A DNA stretch of 64,000 bases from assembly GCF_027922045.1 (NCBI RefSeq), contig NZ_BSEX01000004.1:124001-188000 (forward strand). The letters run 5' to 3'. Positions 8,392-17,845 of this stretch are shown in pieces. This DNA comes from Microbacterium terregens. Its GTDB lineage: Bacteria > Pseudomonadota > Alphaproteobacteria > Sphingomonadales > Sphingomonadaceae. The translations under genes and the position numbers were made by a program. The notes below the pieces were generated by a model. It worked only from the letters and a program-made list of their open reading frames with translations, had not been told where the DNA came from and ran no database searches. Numbering within the stretch: position 1 is the first letter of the stretch; every line of letters starts with the position of its first letter.

Positions 8392-11300
8392 ATGATGGGC
8401 AAGATCCTTCGCGATCGTCGTCGCAAGACACGTGCGTATGATAACGTTACCAGCTTTGCGGTGCTTGCGGCCCTGCTCGCCGCCGCGCCTGCGCTGGCGC
8501 AGCAGCAGACGCCCCCCAACGAGCCTCAGGACCAGACCGACACCACCGCGACGCCTGCCGACCCGGGCATCACCGGCTCGACCGCGGCCCAGCCGGAGGC
8601 GTCGCCCACCGAGGTCGTCGTGACCGGCACCCGCATTACCACCGGCTTCAACGCGCCGACCCCCACGACGGTGATCGGGGAGGACCAGCTCCAGAAGAAC
8701 GCCCAGCCCAACATCTTCAACGCGATCGCGCAGTTGCCGTCGCTGCAGGGCTCGACCGGCGCTTCCACGGGCACGTTCAGCACGTCGAGCGGCACCCAGG
8801 GCCTCAGCTCCTTCTCGCTGCGCGGCCTCGGCCCCATCCGCACGCTGACCCTACTCGACGGCCAGCGCGTCGTCGGCGCGAACGTGACGGGCGTTCCCGA
8901 CATCAGCATGTTCCCGCAGCTGCTGGTCAAGCGCGTGGACGTCGTGACCGGCGGTGCCTCCGCCTCCTACGGCTCGGACGCGGTCGGCGGCGTGGTCAAC
9001 TTCATCACCGACACCCGGTTCGAGGGCTTCAAGGCCAACGTCCAGGGCGGCATCACCAACTATGGCGATGACGAACAGGTGCTCGTGCAGGGAGCCTATG
9101 GCACCGCCCTGCTCGACGACCGCCTGCACCTGATCGTCAGCGGCGAGTTCGACCATGAGGGCGGCGTCGGCGCGGGCAACTTCGGCACGGACCTTGCGGG
9201 CGGCCGCAACTGGTACCGGGCGACGACGCTGCTCAACACGGGCGTCACCGACAACGGGCTCCCGCAGTTCAACTATCGCGACTATGCGCAACCCTATCAG
9301 TACGCTCTCTACGGCCTCATCAACAACGGGCCGCTGCAGGGGATCGCGTTCGACCAGAACGGTACGCCCTACAACTTCAACTATGGATCGGGCGGCACGC
9401 CGACGGGCACCGGCCGCGTCACCAACTGCTATCCGGGCAACAGCTTCTGCGTCGGCGGCGACCTCTCCGGTGCACCAGGATCAGGCGCGTCGCTGAAATC
9501 CGAACTCGAACGCCTGAACGGCTTCGGCCGCATCGGCTTCGACTTCGCCGAGGACAACGAGGTCTATCTCACCGTGAACGTGGCGCAGGTGAAGACCTCC
9601 AACCAGCCCAGCCCCGGCTACAATCGGCCCAACCTGACCGTGCAGTGCGCCAACGCATTCCTGCCGCAGCTGGTACGCGATCGTTGCGCGGCCGCGGGGA
9701 TCACCCAGTTCAACTTCGGCACCAGCAACGGCAGCTTCCCCGACCCCCAAGTCCGCACCGATCGCCGGCAATACCGCTTCGTCGGCGGGCTGAAGGGCAA
9801 GTTCGACATCGGCGGCAGCGACTGGACCTATGATGCCTATTACGAACACGGCATCACCATGTCGGACATCGATGTCGACGACATCGTGCTGCAGAACCGC
9901 TATGTCGCCGCGACCAACGCGATCACGCTGAACGGGGCGGTCGTCTGCGCCGATCCTGCGGCACGGGCCGCAGGATGCCAGCCGATCAACATCTTCGGCG
10001 GCTTCGCCCCGTCCGCCGCAGCGCTTGCCTATATCACGCCCGAAAACGGTCCGTTCCAGCACACCAAGCTGACCCAGGATGTCGCGAGCCTCAACTTCTC
10101 CGGCGCGCCCGTCGAGCTGTGGGCCGGTCCATTGTCGGTCGCCCTCGGTGCCGAGTACCGGCGCGAATATTATCGCGTACGCGCCGACCCCTATGGCGCC
10201 GGCGTCATGGACGTGAGCCCGAACAGCCCGGAATATCCCGCGGATCCGCTGCTCAACGCGGACCAGGGAAGCAACTGGGCCGCCGGCAACTACAAGAACG
10301 GCAGCGGCAAGTACGACGTCTACGAAGGGTTCCTGGAGGTCAACCTGCCCCTGTTCGACAGCCCCTCGATCGGGCGTGCGAACCTGAATGCCGCCGGCCG
10401 CGGCACCCATTACAGCACGTCCGGCACCGTCTGGGCATGGAAGGTCGGCGGCACCTGGGACACGCCATTGGAAGGCCTGCGGCTCCGCGCCGTCACCTCG
10501 CGCGACGTTCGCGCTCCCAACCTGTCGGAGCTGTTCGCCGCGCCGACGGTCACCACGGTGCCGAACTTCACCGACCCGTTCCGCAACCGCGCGGTCCAGA
10601 TCTTCCAGAACACCATCGGCAATCCCGACCTGAAACCGGAGATCGCCCGCAACACCGAAGTCGGCATCGTGCTCTCGCGCCCGTCGTGGCTGCCCGGCTT
10701 CAGCCTCTCGCTCGACTATTACAACATCAAGCTCGACGGGGTCGTCTCGACCCTCAGCCCGGACCAGATCGTCCGCTTCTGCTTCGAGGGGAACCAGGCC
10801 TTTTGCGGCGGCTTCGAGCTCAACAGCCCCGTTCAAGGCGGCAACTTCGTCAACGTCCAGCCCTTCAACCTCGCCTCCTGGAAGACGAGCGGCTTCGACA
10901 TCGAGGCGAGCTACCAATGGACCCAGCCGCTCGGCCTGCCCGGCAGCTTCACCGTCCGGGCGCTCGGCACCCACGTGCGGGAATTCCTGGTCAGCGCGGG
11001 CATCGCTGGCGTCGCGACGGTCGATCAGGCCGGCGCCAACACCGGCGCCACGCCGGACTGGAAGTGGCTCGCCGTTCAGACCTACGAGAATGACCGCTTC
11101 AGCCTCATCCTCCAGGAGCGCTGGTTCTCGGATGGGGTATTCGGCAACCAGTATGTGGCCTGCATCTCGGACTGCCCGGTTTCCACCGGAAACAATCCGA
11201 CCATCGACTACAACCGGATGAAGGGCGCCTTCTACCTGGACATCGGCGGCTCGTACAACGTGACCAAGGAGGTCACGACCTTCTTCAAGGTCGACAATGT

Positions 11301-11415
11301 GTTCGACCATGATCCGGCACCGTCGCCGCAGACCAACACCGGCCTCGACGTCAATCCCGCGCTCTATGACACGCTCGGCCGCATCTATCGTCTGGGCGTG
11401 CGGATGCGCTTCTGA
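8392..11415 (+). CDS. TonB-dependent receptor (carbohydrate type)
   Basis: A 1007-residue outer-membrane receptor. Start ATG 8392 has GGAGG 6 bases upstream and gives a basic n-region (KILRDRRRKTR) before a hydrophobic core ending in APALAQ. The TonB-box-like EVVVTGTRI is near residue 80, followed by the plug (SLRGLG, GASASYGSDAVGGVVNFIT) and a long beta-barrel ending in the aromatic C-terminal RLGVRMRF. Such receptors import scarce large substrates across the outer membrane with TonB energy. Lying just downstream of the beta-helix protein, it probably takes up the products of that enzyme. A strong terminator follows. Confidence 0.93.
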   Translation: MMGKILRDRRRKTRAYDNVTSFAVLAALLAAAPALAQQQTPPNEPQDQTDTTATPADPGITGSTAAQPEASPTEVVVTGTRITTGFNAPTPTTVIGEDQLQKNAQPNIFNAIAQLPSLQGSTGASTGTFSTSSGTQGLSSFSLRGLGPIRTLTLLDGQRVVGANVTGVPDISMFPQLLVKRVDVVTGGASASYGSDAVGGVVNFITDTRFEGFKANVQGGITNYGDDEQVLVQGAYGTALLDDRLHLIVSGEFDHEGGVGAGNFGTDLAGGRNWYRATTLLNTGVTDNGLPQFNYRDYAQPYQYALYGLINNGPLQGIAFDQNGTPYNFNYGSGGTPTGTGRVTNCYPGNSFCVGGDLSGAPGSGASLKSELERLNGFGRIGFDFAEDNEVYLTVNVAQVKTSNQPSPGYNRPNLTVQCANAFLPQLVRDRCAAAGITQFNFGTSNGSFPDPQVRTDRRQYRFVGGLKGKFDIGGSDWTYDAYYEHGITMSDIDVDDIVLQNRYVAATNAITLNGAVVCADPAARAAGCQPINIFGGFAPSAAALAYITPENGPFQHTKLTQDVASLNFSGAPVELWAGPLSVALGAEYRREYYRVRADPYGAGVMDVSPNSPEYPADPLLNADQGSNWAAGNYKNGSGKYDVYEGFLEVNLPLFDSPSIGRANLNAAGRGTHYSTSGTVWAWKVGGTWDTPLEGLRLRAVTSRDVRAPNLSELFAAPTVTTVPNFTDPFRNRAVQIFQNTIGNPDLKPEIARNTEVGIVLSRPSWLPGFSLSLDYYNIKLDGVVSTLSPDQIVRFCFEGNQAFCGGFELNSPVQGGNFVNVQPFNLASWKTSGFDIEASYQWTQPLGLPGSFTVRALGTHVREFLVSAGIAGVATVDQAGANTGATPDWKWLAVQTYENDRFSLILQERWFSDGVFGNQYVACISDCPVSTGNNPTIDYNRMKGAFYLDIGGSYNVTKEVTTFFKVDNVFDHDPAPSPQTNTGLDVNPALYDTLGRIYRLGVRMRF
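8439..8452 (+). promoter_or_regulatory. Second copy of the TGATAACG-type near-palindrome
   Basis: TGATAACGTTACCA differs in one position from the copy upstream of the beta-helix gene at 1837-1850. Unusually, it lies 47 bases inside the receptor coding region as I start it, within the signal-peptide segment. It could be a roadblock-type operator or a coincidence. Confidence 0.25.
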
Positions 11416-11452
11416 CCGCTTCCCCGGGGTTCCCCCGACCCCGCCACTGCAG

Positions 11453-11494
11453 ACGGCAGCCTCAAGCGCTTCGGCCCTTGAAGCTGCCGTTTTT
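11453..11494 (+). terminator. Rho-independent terminator after the receptor gene
   Basis: Arms 11453-11466 and 11477-11490 (ACGGCAGC...GCTGCCGT) form a 14-base stem with one mismatch around a 10-base loop and run into TTTTT. It ends the receptor transcript and lies directly against the end of the convergent DUF4198 gene. Confidence 0.85.
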
Positions 11495-11495
11495 G

Positions 11496-12125
11496 TTAGT
11501 TCGCCAGGTAGCTGATCGTGGTGATGCGATGCAGCACCGCGACGGGGCCTGCGGGCGTCGTGTACGCGCCCTCGTCCTTGAGCGCCGCCGTCAGCAGATA
11601 CCGCCCCTTCGCGCCAGCCGGCGCCGTCACTTCGCCCTTGGCATCGGTGACCAGCTTCTGCGTCGACTTGTCGGGTGCGATCAGCGTGACTTCATTCCCG
11701 GCAACCGGCTTGCCGTCGCGTACCAGGCGGAAGCGATCGGCGCCCGCCGTGGCAGGCACGAACTCGAACGGAAGGGCCGCGCGTGGCTCCGTCCGCCCGG
11801 CGCGGGCGTAATAGACCACCGACTCCTGCTTGCCCGGCTCGCCCCAGGGCGCGAACACCGTGTCGTCCCAGGCGCGCACGTCCCCTGCGGGGACGGCTGC
11901 TTCCAGATAGCCGGTCTTGCGCTCCAGCCGGGCATTCGGCGCCTTCAGCAACTTGGGCGCCTTCAGCTTGGCGAACTCCGGATCGCCGCCCGCGGGCATC
12001 GCCTCGGCGGGTTCCCCCAGATAGATGCGCGCGGGACCGTCGCCGTCGCGCTCGATCCAGACTTCATGCCCCTGAGCCGCCGTCGAGAGGCCCAGCAGCA
12101 GGGCGGCGAACAGCATCTTCTTCAT
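11496..12125 (-). CDS. Periplasmic DUF4198-type protein
   Basis: A 209-residue protein with a clear signal peptide (MKKMLFAALLLGLSTAAQG) followed by HEVWIERDG, the usual beginning of DUF4198 proteins, which start with a histidine-containing beta segment after cleavage. The C-terminal half has a beta-sandwich feel, with DGKPVAGNEVTLI and a KGRYLLTAAL strand. Members are often encoded next to metal or siderophore receptors and are thought to help bind or deliver metals, but no activity is established. Here it follows the siderophore-type receptor by 32 bases on the same strand, so co-transcription is likely. Start ATG 12125 is supported by the signal peptide. Confidence 0.85.
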   Translation of the reverse strand: MKKMLFAALLLGLSTAAQGHEVWIERDGDGPARIYLGEPAEAMPAGGDPEFAKLKAPKLLKAPNARLERKTGYLEAAVPAGDVRAWDDTVFAPWGEPGKQESVVYYARAGRTEPRAALPFEFVPATAGADRFRLVRDGKPVAGNEVTLIAPDKSTQKLVTDAKGEVTAPAGAKGRYLLTAALKDEGAYTTPAGPVAVLHRITTISYLAN

Positions 12126-12157
12126 GGCAGAGGGTCCTTTCGAGAAAGCGAGGGCGC

Positions 12158-14431
12158 TCACGGGTAGGTGAGCCGGATGGTCGCGAACACCGTGCGCGGG
12201 CTGCCGTAGTAGTTGCCGCGCCCGGTGGAGGAGATGCGCGAATAATAGCTGCGGTCGAGTAGGTTGTTCGCGTTGATCGAGAAGGAAAGCTGGTCGTTGA
12301 CCTTGTAGCCGGCACGCAGGTCGAGCACGGCATAGGCCCCCTGGCGCACAACGGTGGAGATCGTCGGCTGTCCGTTCGCGCCGATGATCGACGGGGTTCC
12401 GCCGGACGTCTCGCTGAACCACGTCAGCCCGCCGCCCACGCTGGCGCCGGCCAGCGCGCCGTCCTGCGGGGCATAGTTGGTGAAAACCTTGATCATGTGC
12501 TTCGGAATGATCGGCGTCAGCGACAGCCCCTCGAACTGCGGCTGAGTGTCCTCCAGATACTCGGTCTTGGTATAGGTATAGCCGCCGTTGATCCGCCAGC
12601 CGGGCAGAATTTCGCCGGTCGCCTCCGCCTCGATCCCGCGTGCACGGACCTTGCCGACCTGCAGCACGATCGTCGGTTCGTCGGCGGGGTTGAACAGCCG
12701 GTTGCTCTGCGTGAGCTGATAGACCGCCGCCGAGAGCAGCAGGCGATTGTCCATCAGCGCCAGCTTGGTACCCAGCTCATACTGGTCGCCGATCAGCGGC
12801 TTGACCGGTTCGCGATCCGGACGCGTGCGGCCGGCCGGTGCCGACTGCGGCGTGAAGCTGTCCGCATAGCTGCCGTAGACGTTGAGGTTCGGGGTGACGT
12901 CCCACACGATGCCCGCATAGGGCGTGAACTGCGCATCCACGCCCGTGGAGCGCGGCGCCGCCGGAGTAGGCAGCAGGGTCTCCGTCGTCTGCTCCCACCA
13001 GGTGAGGCGGCCGCCGCCGACCAGCGTCAGCCCCTCGACCGGCTGTAGCCGCATCTGGCCGTAGAGGCCGTATTGCTCGACGAGCGTGCTGGTGCCGCCA
13101 TAGGATTGCAGGACGCAATTGACCGGCGCGGGCGTGATCGGCGTGCTGGTGGCCGGGCAGGTCGCATTGCTCCCCTGCACCGGATAATAGGGCAGCGGGC
13201 CATAGGGGTTGAGCGGCGGCTCGGCTGGCGAGACCGGATCGAACACGTTGATGCGCGCATAGTTCGAAAGCCGCGTGAAATAGCTGTCATAATCCGACGC
13301 CTGATAGTCGGCGCCCAGGATCAGCGTCTGCTCGCGCCCGAACAGGGGGAAGCTGCCGACGCCGTTCATGTCGAACGACCGCGTCTTGGCGAAATTGTCG
13401 CCGCGATAGGCGATGTGGCTGGTGTTGCCGCCGTTCGCAGGCGTCACAGCCTGGTTGCCGATGTAGCTGTAGACGTCGATCCGGTCGACGTCGGTCATCA
13501 GGCCGGTCGCGCGCAGCGTCCAGCGATCGCTCACCCGATGCGTCAGCTCGGCATAGGCGGTCCAGGTCTCCGAGCGGAAGCGGTTCCAGTCGGCACCCAG
13601 ATAGGTCGAGCGGTCGACATCGAGCAGGCGGCCCTCGCTGCCGTCGGCACCGCCGGCATAGCCCGGAAGGCCGGACTGGATCGCCGGCTTGAACCGGTCA
13701 TAGCTGCCCCCGATCGTCAGGGTCGTCCGGTCGCCGATCTCGATCGCGGTGATGCCATAGAAGCCGAGCCGGTTGCGGTGGGCGACGTCGAAGAACTGGT
13801 CCTGGTCCTGCAGCATGCCGCCGACGCGCACCCCGGCGCGATCGCCGAGCGGGGCGGAAACGTCGAGCTCGAGCCGCAGATTGTCGTAGCTGCCATAGCC
13901 GGCCGAGGCCTGGACCTTGAACGCTTTCAGCGGCCGCTTGCGCACCAGGTTGATGCTGCCGGCCGGATTGCCCGATCCGCTGAACAGGCCGGCAGGCCCG
14001 CGCAGCACTTCCAGCCGGTCATAGGCGAACAGGTCCGGCACCACCCCCGGGAAGCCGAACGACAGCGTCGGCACGCCGTCGATCAGATAGTTGGTGATCG
14101 CAAAGCCGCGCGACATGAAGGACGGGTCCTCGCTGCCGATGCCGGTGACGGTGATGCCGTTGGTCGCGGTCATCGCGTCCTCCAGCGTGAACAGGTTCTG
14201 CGCCTCGATCTGTTCCCGGTCGATCAGCGTGACCGTGTTGGGCATGTCCTTGAGCGGGGTGACGGTCTTGCCGACTTCGCGGCCGTAGCTCTTGCCGACG
14301 ACGACCACCTCGTCACTGCTAGCGTCCTCCGACCGCACCTGCGCGTCGTCGGCAACGGGCGCCGCATGTGCAGTGGCTACGCCCAGGCAGGCGATGGCGA
14401 CGCTCGACAACAGGCTCTTCGGCAAACGCAT
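12158..14431 (-). CDS. TonB-dependent siderophore receptor
   Basis: A 757-residue outer-membrane receptor of the FhuE/FpvA-like siderophore family. The signal peptide covers residues 1-24. The plug contains DEVVVVGKSYG near residue 40, TPLKDMPNTVTLIDREQIE, the SRGFAITNYLIDGVP segment and LRGPAGLFSGSGNPAGSINLVRK, all characteristic of ferric-siderophore receptors. The barrel ends in FATIRLTYP. It imports Fe(III)-siderophore complexes, or possibly another chelated metal. It has no N-terminal signalling extension, so direct control by an anti-sigma factor is unlikely. The DUF4198 gene follows immediately. Confidence 0.93.
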   Translation of the reverse strand: MRLPKSLLSSVAIACLGVATAHAAPVADDAQVRSEDASSDEVVVVGKSYGREVGKTVTPLKDMPNTVTLIDREQIEAQNLFTLEDAMTATNGITVTGIGSEDPSFMSRGFAITNYLIDGVPTLSFGFPGVVPDLFAYDRLEVLRGPAGLFSGSGNPAGSINLVRKRPLKAFKVQASAGYGSYDNLRLELDVSAPLGDRAGVRVGGMLQDQDQFFDVAHRNRLGFYGITAIEIGDRTTLTIGGSYDRFKPAIQSGLPGYAGGADGSEGRLLDVDRSTYLGADWNRFRSETWTAYAELTHRVSDRWTLRATGLMTDVDRIDVYSYIGNQAVTPANGGNTSHIAYRGDNFAKTRSFDMNGVGSFPLFGREQTLILGADYQASDYDSYFTRLSNYARINVFDPVSPAEPPLNPYGPLPYYPVQGSNATCPATSTPITPAPVNCVLQSYGGTSTLVEQYGLYGQMRLQPVEGLTLVGGGRLTWWEQTTETLLPTPAAPRSTGVDAQFTPYAGIVWDVTPNLNVYGSYADSFTPQSAPAGRTRPDREPVKPLIGDQYELGTKLALMDNRLLLSAAVYQLTQSNRLFNPADEPTIVLQVGKVRARGIEAEATGEILPGWRINGGYTYTKTEYLEDTQPQFEGLSLTPIIPKHMIKVFTNYAPQDGALAGASVGGGLTWFSETSGGTPSIIGANGQPTISTVVRQGAYAVLDLRAGYKVNDQLSFSINANNLLDRSYYSRISSTGRGNYYGSPRTVFATIRLTYP

Positions 14432-14582
14432 TCGGATCCCCCTTTGATGTTGCGGGGCCTCTAGCCGAAGGCAAGTTGCGAGTCACTAGCAGTATCAACA
14501 GAACGAGGGCTAATTTCCCCCCCAAGGCTCGTTCGAGCAGTTGCGGCCAACCCGGCGGCGGCGCACAAAGCTCCGTTCCCGA

Positions 14583-16112
14583 TCAGTAGCGGTAGCGGAG
14601 TTCCGCCTCCCCACCCGTCGCCACCGTCGGCGACCAGGTGCGAAGCCCGTCCGCTGCCACGGGAGCGTCCCCCTCGATCTTCAGATCCACGTCGGCAGTG
14701 CCGACCTGTATCGGTATCTCCAGCGCCACGGGGAACGGATTGGCATTGGTCACGCGGATCCGCGCCTCGCCGGGCTTCTCTATCAGCTGTTCGACCAGCA
14801 CCTGCGTGCTGACGCCGGCCCCGATCCGGAAAGTTTCGCCCTCCGCCCGGTCGTCGAGCGCCCCCAACCCCAGCAGCAAGGTTTCGCCCCCCTGCCGCTC
14901 GGCATAGGCCGCCGTGCTCCCGGACGGCAGGGCCAGGCCGAGGCCGGCTTCCTTATGGTTGCGCATCACCAGCACCACGGCAGTGGGCATGGGCGAGAGC
15001 GTCGCACCGACGGGGATCGGGCGCCGGTAGCGCCGTTCGAAGGGCACGCCCGTACGCCCCAGCAGCGCGACCTGCTTCTGGGCACGGCCCTGAACCGTCA
15101 CCGGTTCGGGCACGCGATAGAGTTTCAGGTCCCCCAAGTCCTCGGGTGGTGGTGGCGGCGGCGGGGGTGGCGGCGGAGGAGGCGGGGCCGCCACAGGCAG
15201 CGGGGCATACACTCTGGCCAGCGCGGCCGTGACCACGATCTCCTCCGCCGGCTCGAACGCCTCGCTCCGCAAGTCCGACGTGGTGGTGCCCAGCGGATAG
15301 CAGGTCAGCGACAAGGCTCCCGCTTCTGCGGGGAGCGCACGCACGTCTACCCGGTTCAGCCGACCGGCGACGGCGTTCACTTCGGCTTCGGCGAGCGCCC
15401 CGGGGTTGCCGTTCGCCAGGGTAAGCCACGCAAAGAGATCGAGCGTGCGGCCATCCGCCGCGACCGTGGCGACATAGCTCGCGCGCCAGTCGAAGCCGGA
15501 GGCCAGGTAACTCAGCCGGACCGTCACCGTGCGCGCCACGGGGGACACCGCGGCCACGCTCAGCACCGGCTTGTCCGTCAGCCCCGCGGGCGTACCGTCG
15601 AAGGAGAGCGCCTCCGGAAGCCCGGAGCAGCGTAGCGCCTCGATGCCTCCGGCGGTCTGGAGCACGACGCCCGGACGCGGCCCGGCAATCAGGGTTGCTT
15701 CCTCGCTTACGGTCCGCCCGGTCGCCCGGTTCGTGCGGGTGAGCGTCACCTGCCGGCCGAGCGTGCCGTCGACCAGCGAGGCGGGGGACAGCAGGCGGGC
15801 GTCGCGGTTTTTCTCCACGACACCTCCCGGAAGCCCCTCCACCACCGCGCTCACGGGGATGATGCCTTCGGCCACGCCTTCGAAACGGAGCGTCACCGGC
15901 CCGCGCGGCAGCTTCACCCGCCGCGTCTCCGTCACCAGCGCGAAGCCCCCCAGATAGCGCAGGTTGATTCCGCCCCGGCCGAAGGGTGCGCGATAGACGG
16001 TCAGCCCGACATGGTCGGGCGCGCGCGAGGTCACGACGCGCTCCTGCGCCGCTGCCGGTCGCGGCAGCGCAAGGGCTACGACCATCGCCGCCAGAAATGC
16101 CGATGCGCGCAT
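14583..16112 (-). CDS. DUF4139 family exported protein, second of a pair, with EEIVVTA motif and polyproline
   Basis: A 509-residue protein with a signal peptide (residues 1-22, ending AAAQ). The body matches the DUF4139 architecture: an N-terminal beta region, RLSYLASGFDWRASYVA in the middle and a C-terminal beta-rich end finishing AELRYRY. Two features set it apart from its partner: EEIVVTA near residue 295, which looks like the TonB-box/plug start of receptors, and a run of 14 prolines around residues 309-322. Its ATG overlaps the stop of the upstream DUF4139 gene as TGATG, implying translational coupling. Biochemical function of DUF4139 proteins is unknown; a structural role in the periplasm or outer membrane is inferred. 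Confidence 0.85.
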   Translation of the reverse strand: MRASAFLAAMVVALALPRPAAAQERVVTSRAPDHVGLTVYRAPFGRGGINLRYLGGFALVTETRRVKLPRGPVTLRFEGVAEGIIPVSAVVEGLPGGVVEKNRDARLLSPASLVDGTLGRQVTLTRTNRATGRTVSEEATLIAGPRPGVVLQTAGGIEALRCSGLPEALSFDGTPAGLTDKPVLSVAAVSPVARTVTVRLSYLASGFDWRASYVATVAADGRTLDLFAWLTLANGNPGALAEAEVNAVAGRLNRVDVRALPAEAGALSLTCYPLGTTTSDLRSEAFEPAEEIVVTAALARVYAPLPVAAPPPPPPPPPPPPPPEDLGDLKLYRVPEPVTVQGRAQKQVALLGRTGVPFERRYRRPIPVGATLSPMPTAVVLVMRNHKEAGLGLALPSGSTAAYAERQGGETLLLGLGALDDRAEGETFRIGAGVSTQVLVEQLIEKPGEARIRVTNANPFPVALEIPIQVGTADVDLKIEGDAPVAADGLRTWSPTVATGGEAELRYRY

Positions 16113-17530
16113 CAGTAGCGCGTGTCGAACGTCGCGGTGACCACCGCCTCCCCATTGGCGGGCACGGGCACCTGCCACACGGCCGCGCCGGCATCCCGCC
16201 GCTCGCTCGGCCGGCTCTCCTCGAGGATGCGGGTGTCGGCCCAGCCCAGTCCAGCCTGAACCAGCTCCACCGTCACGGCGCGGGCGCGCGCATTGGTGAG
16301 GCGATAGCGCAGCTGGGTGCGCCAGCGATCCCCACTCAGGCGCGTGCGCGAAACCGTCGTCGGCTGCACCTTCACGTCGAACGCGTCGCCGGTGGGCAGC
16401 GCGATGGTCGAGCCCTGCGGGGTATGTTCGATCCGGTTCTCGCCGGTGAACTGCGGCTGGCCGCGCGCATCGCGGACATATACGCGAACCGTTCCTGCCG
16501 GCAGCGCATCGCCGAGTCCGGCAGCTCCGGAGTTGGCGAAGTAGAGAACGCTCTGCGCGCTGCGCGGCTCGTTCGCGGTTCCGAGCCAGGGATTTTCGAA
16601 CCGATAGCCGGAGCGTGCGGCGACCCCCTTGCTGTCGAGGAAGCTGACCTGCTTGGTCTGCTTGTCCGCGATCGTCGTCCTTGCAGCCAGGGGATAGAGA
16701 TAGAAGTCCCCAAGTTGCTCGCGCGCCGCCGATTCCGTGCCGGGCCGCACCTGTGTCCCGCGTCGCGGCCTAGGGGCATAGGTGTCCGGATTCTCGGCAC
16801 TTCCGACATCGCCTGCGACGAGCAGCGTCTTCGCATTGTTGAAGGTCGTGCCGCTGGTGTTGCGCAGCGTCACCCAGCCCTGGACATCGACGGTGCCGCT
16901 CTTGTCGTCGAAGAGCGCAACATAATCGGCGCTCCAGCCGAGGCCGCGGCTGAGATAGGACAGTCGCGCCGGGCGGCTGCCCGCACGTTCGCTCGCCAGC
17001 GTGACGGAAAGCGTGGGCCGTGCGCGCAGGGACTCGGGCACCCGGTCGAACACCGCGCGCACCGGCAGGCCGTCGTCGCGCAACACCTCCACGCGACCGC
17101 CGATCTCCAGCACGACGCCGCCGTTCACCGCCAGCACCCGCGCCCGCTCGCGCGTCTCCACTCCGGTGGCAGGGTTGGTGCGGACCAGGGTGATCGTCTC
17201 GCCGACCGCCTTATCCATCAGGCTCGACGGGCTCAGCAGATCATAGTCGAAATTCTGCTCCACGATGGCGGCATCGGCGACGGAAAGCGAAACGGTCTCC
17301 GGCCGGATCTGCGCACTGACGTCGGGGAAGTCCTGCCGCACGCGCCGGCCGGGAAGATCCAAGACGCGCACATCCTGCACCAGCGCCACGTCGTTGTTGT
17401 AGATGGTGACGGAAACGTCGCCCTGCGCGCTTGCCGCACCGGGGGCGGCGGCGGGCGGCGGCAGGGCCTCCTGCGCGGCCACGCCTGCCGGCCACGCCGT
17501 CATCAAAACCAATAGCCCGAGTGCCCGCAT
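16112..17530 (-). CDS. DUF4139 family exported protein, first of a pair
   Basis: A 472-residue exported protein with a signal peptide over residues 1-19 (cleavage near GVAAQE). The N-terminal VSVTIYNNDVALVQDVR and the central ARLSYLSRGLGWSADYVAL are typical of DUF4139 proteins; the C-terminal half is beta-rich and ends VVTATFDTRY. GGGAGG precedes the ATG at 17530. The stop codon overlaps the start of the second, more divergent DUF4139 gene, so the two products are probably made together and may work as a pair. No enzymatic motif is evident. Confidence 0.88.
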   Translation of the reverse strand: MRALGLLVLMTAWPAGVAAQEALPPPAAAPGAASAQGDVSVTIYNNDVALVQDVRVLDLPGRRVRQDFPDVSAQIRPETVSLSVADAAIVEQNFDYDLLSPSSLMDKAVGETITLVRTNPATGVETRERARVLAVNGGVVLEIGGRVEVLRDDGLPVRAVFDRVPESLRARPTLSVTLASERAGSRPARLSYLSRGLGWSADYVALFDDKSGTVDVQGWVTLRNTSGTTFNNAKTLLVAGDVGSAENPDTYAPRPRRGTQVRPGTESAAREQLGDFYLYPLAARTTIADKQTKQVSFLDSKGVAARSGYRFENPWLGTANEPRSAQSVLYFANSGAAGLGDALPAGTVRVYVRDARGQPQFTGENRIEHTPQGSTIALPTGDAFDVKVQPTTVSRTRLSGDRWRTQLRYRLTNARARAVTVELVQAGLGWADTRILEESRPSERRDAGAAVWQVPVPANGEAVVTATFDTRY

Positions 17531-17602
17531 GTCGCCCCTCCCGTTGTTCGGGCAACATGCTCGGCCGGGGCTTCGCAGGCAATGCGCCTTCGCAATCGCG
17601 CG

Positions 17603-17836
17603 TCAGCATCCCGGTTGATCGGTCACCTCGACGCTGGCGACGTCGACGAGCGCGCGCAGCTTCTCCAGGCTCACCTCGGCGGGCGGCGCCGCGCCTGCCA
17701 GCTCCAGACGGATCGCCATGCCGTCGTCCTCCATCGCCGCCGCCAGCGTCACGAACGGCAGTTCGTGGAGCGCAACGAGATTGACGACGCGCAGCAGCAG
17801 CGAGGTGGAGGCGGCGCCGGTGACCGTCACGCGCAT
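17603..17836 (-). CDS. Small ACT-like domain protein
   Basis: A 77-residue protein whose pattern (VTVTGAASTSLLLRVVNLVA, then a conserved DDGMAIRLEL strand and a C-terminal EVTDQ) suggests an ACT-like ligand-binding fold. Its GAGGA ribosome site overlaps the stop codon of the amino-acid dehydrogenase gene, 9 bases upstream of the ATG at 17836, so it belongs to that transcript. ACT domains commonly bind amino acids; a regulatory role toward the dehydrogenase or the phenylalanine pathway is inference. Assignment rests on general pattern only. Confidence 0.6.
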   Translation of the reverse strand: MRVTVTGAASTSLLLRVVNLVALHELPFVTLAAAMEDDGMAIRLELAGAAPPAEVSLEKLRALVDVASVEVTDQPGC

Positions 17837-17845
17837 CGCCCGTCC

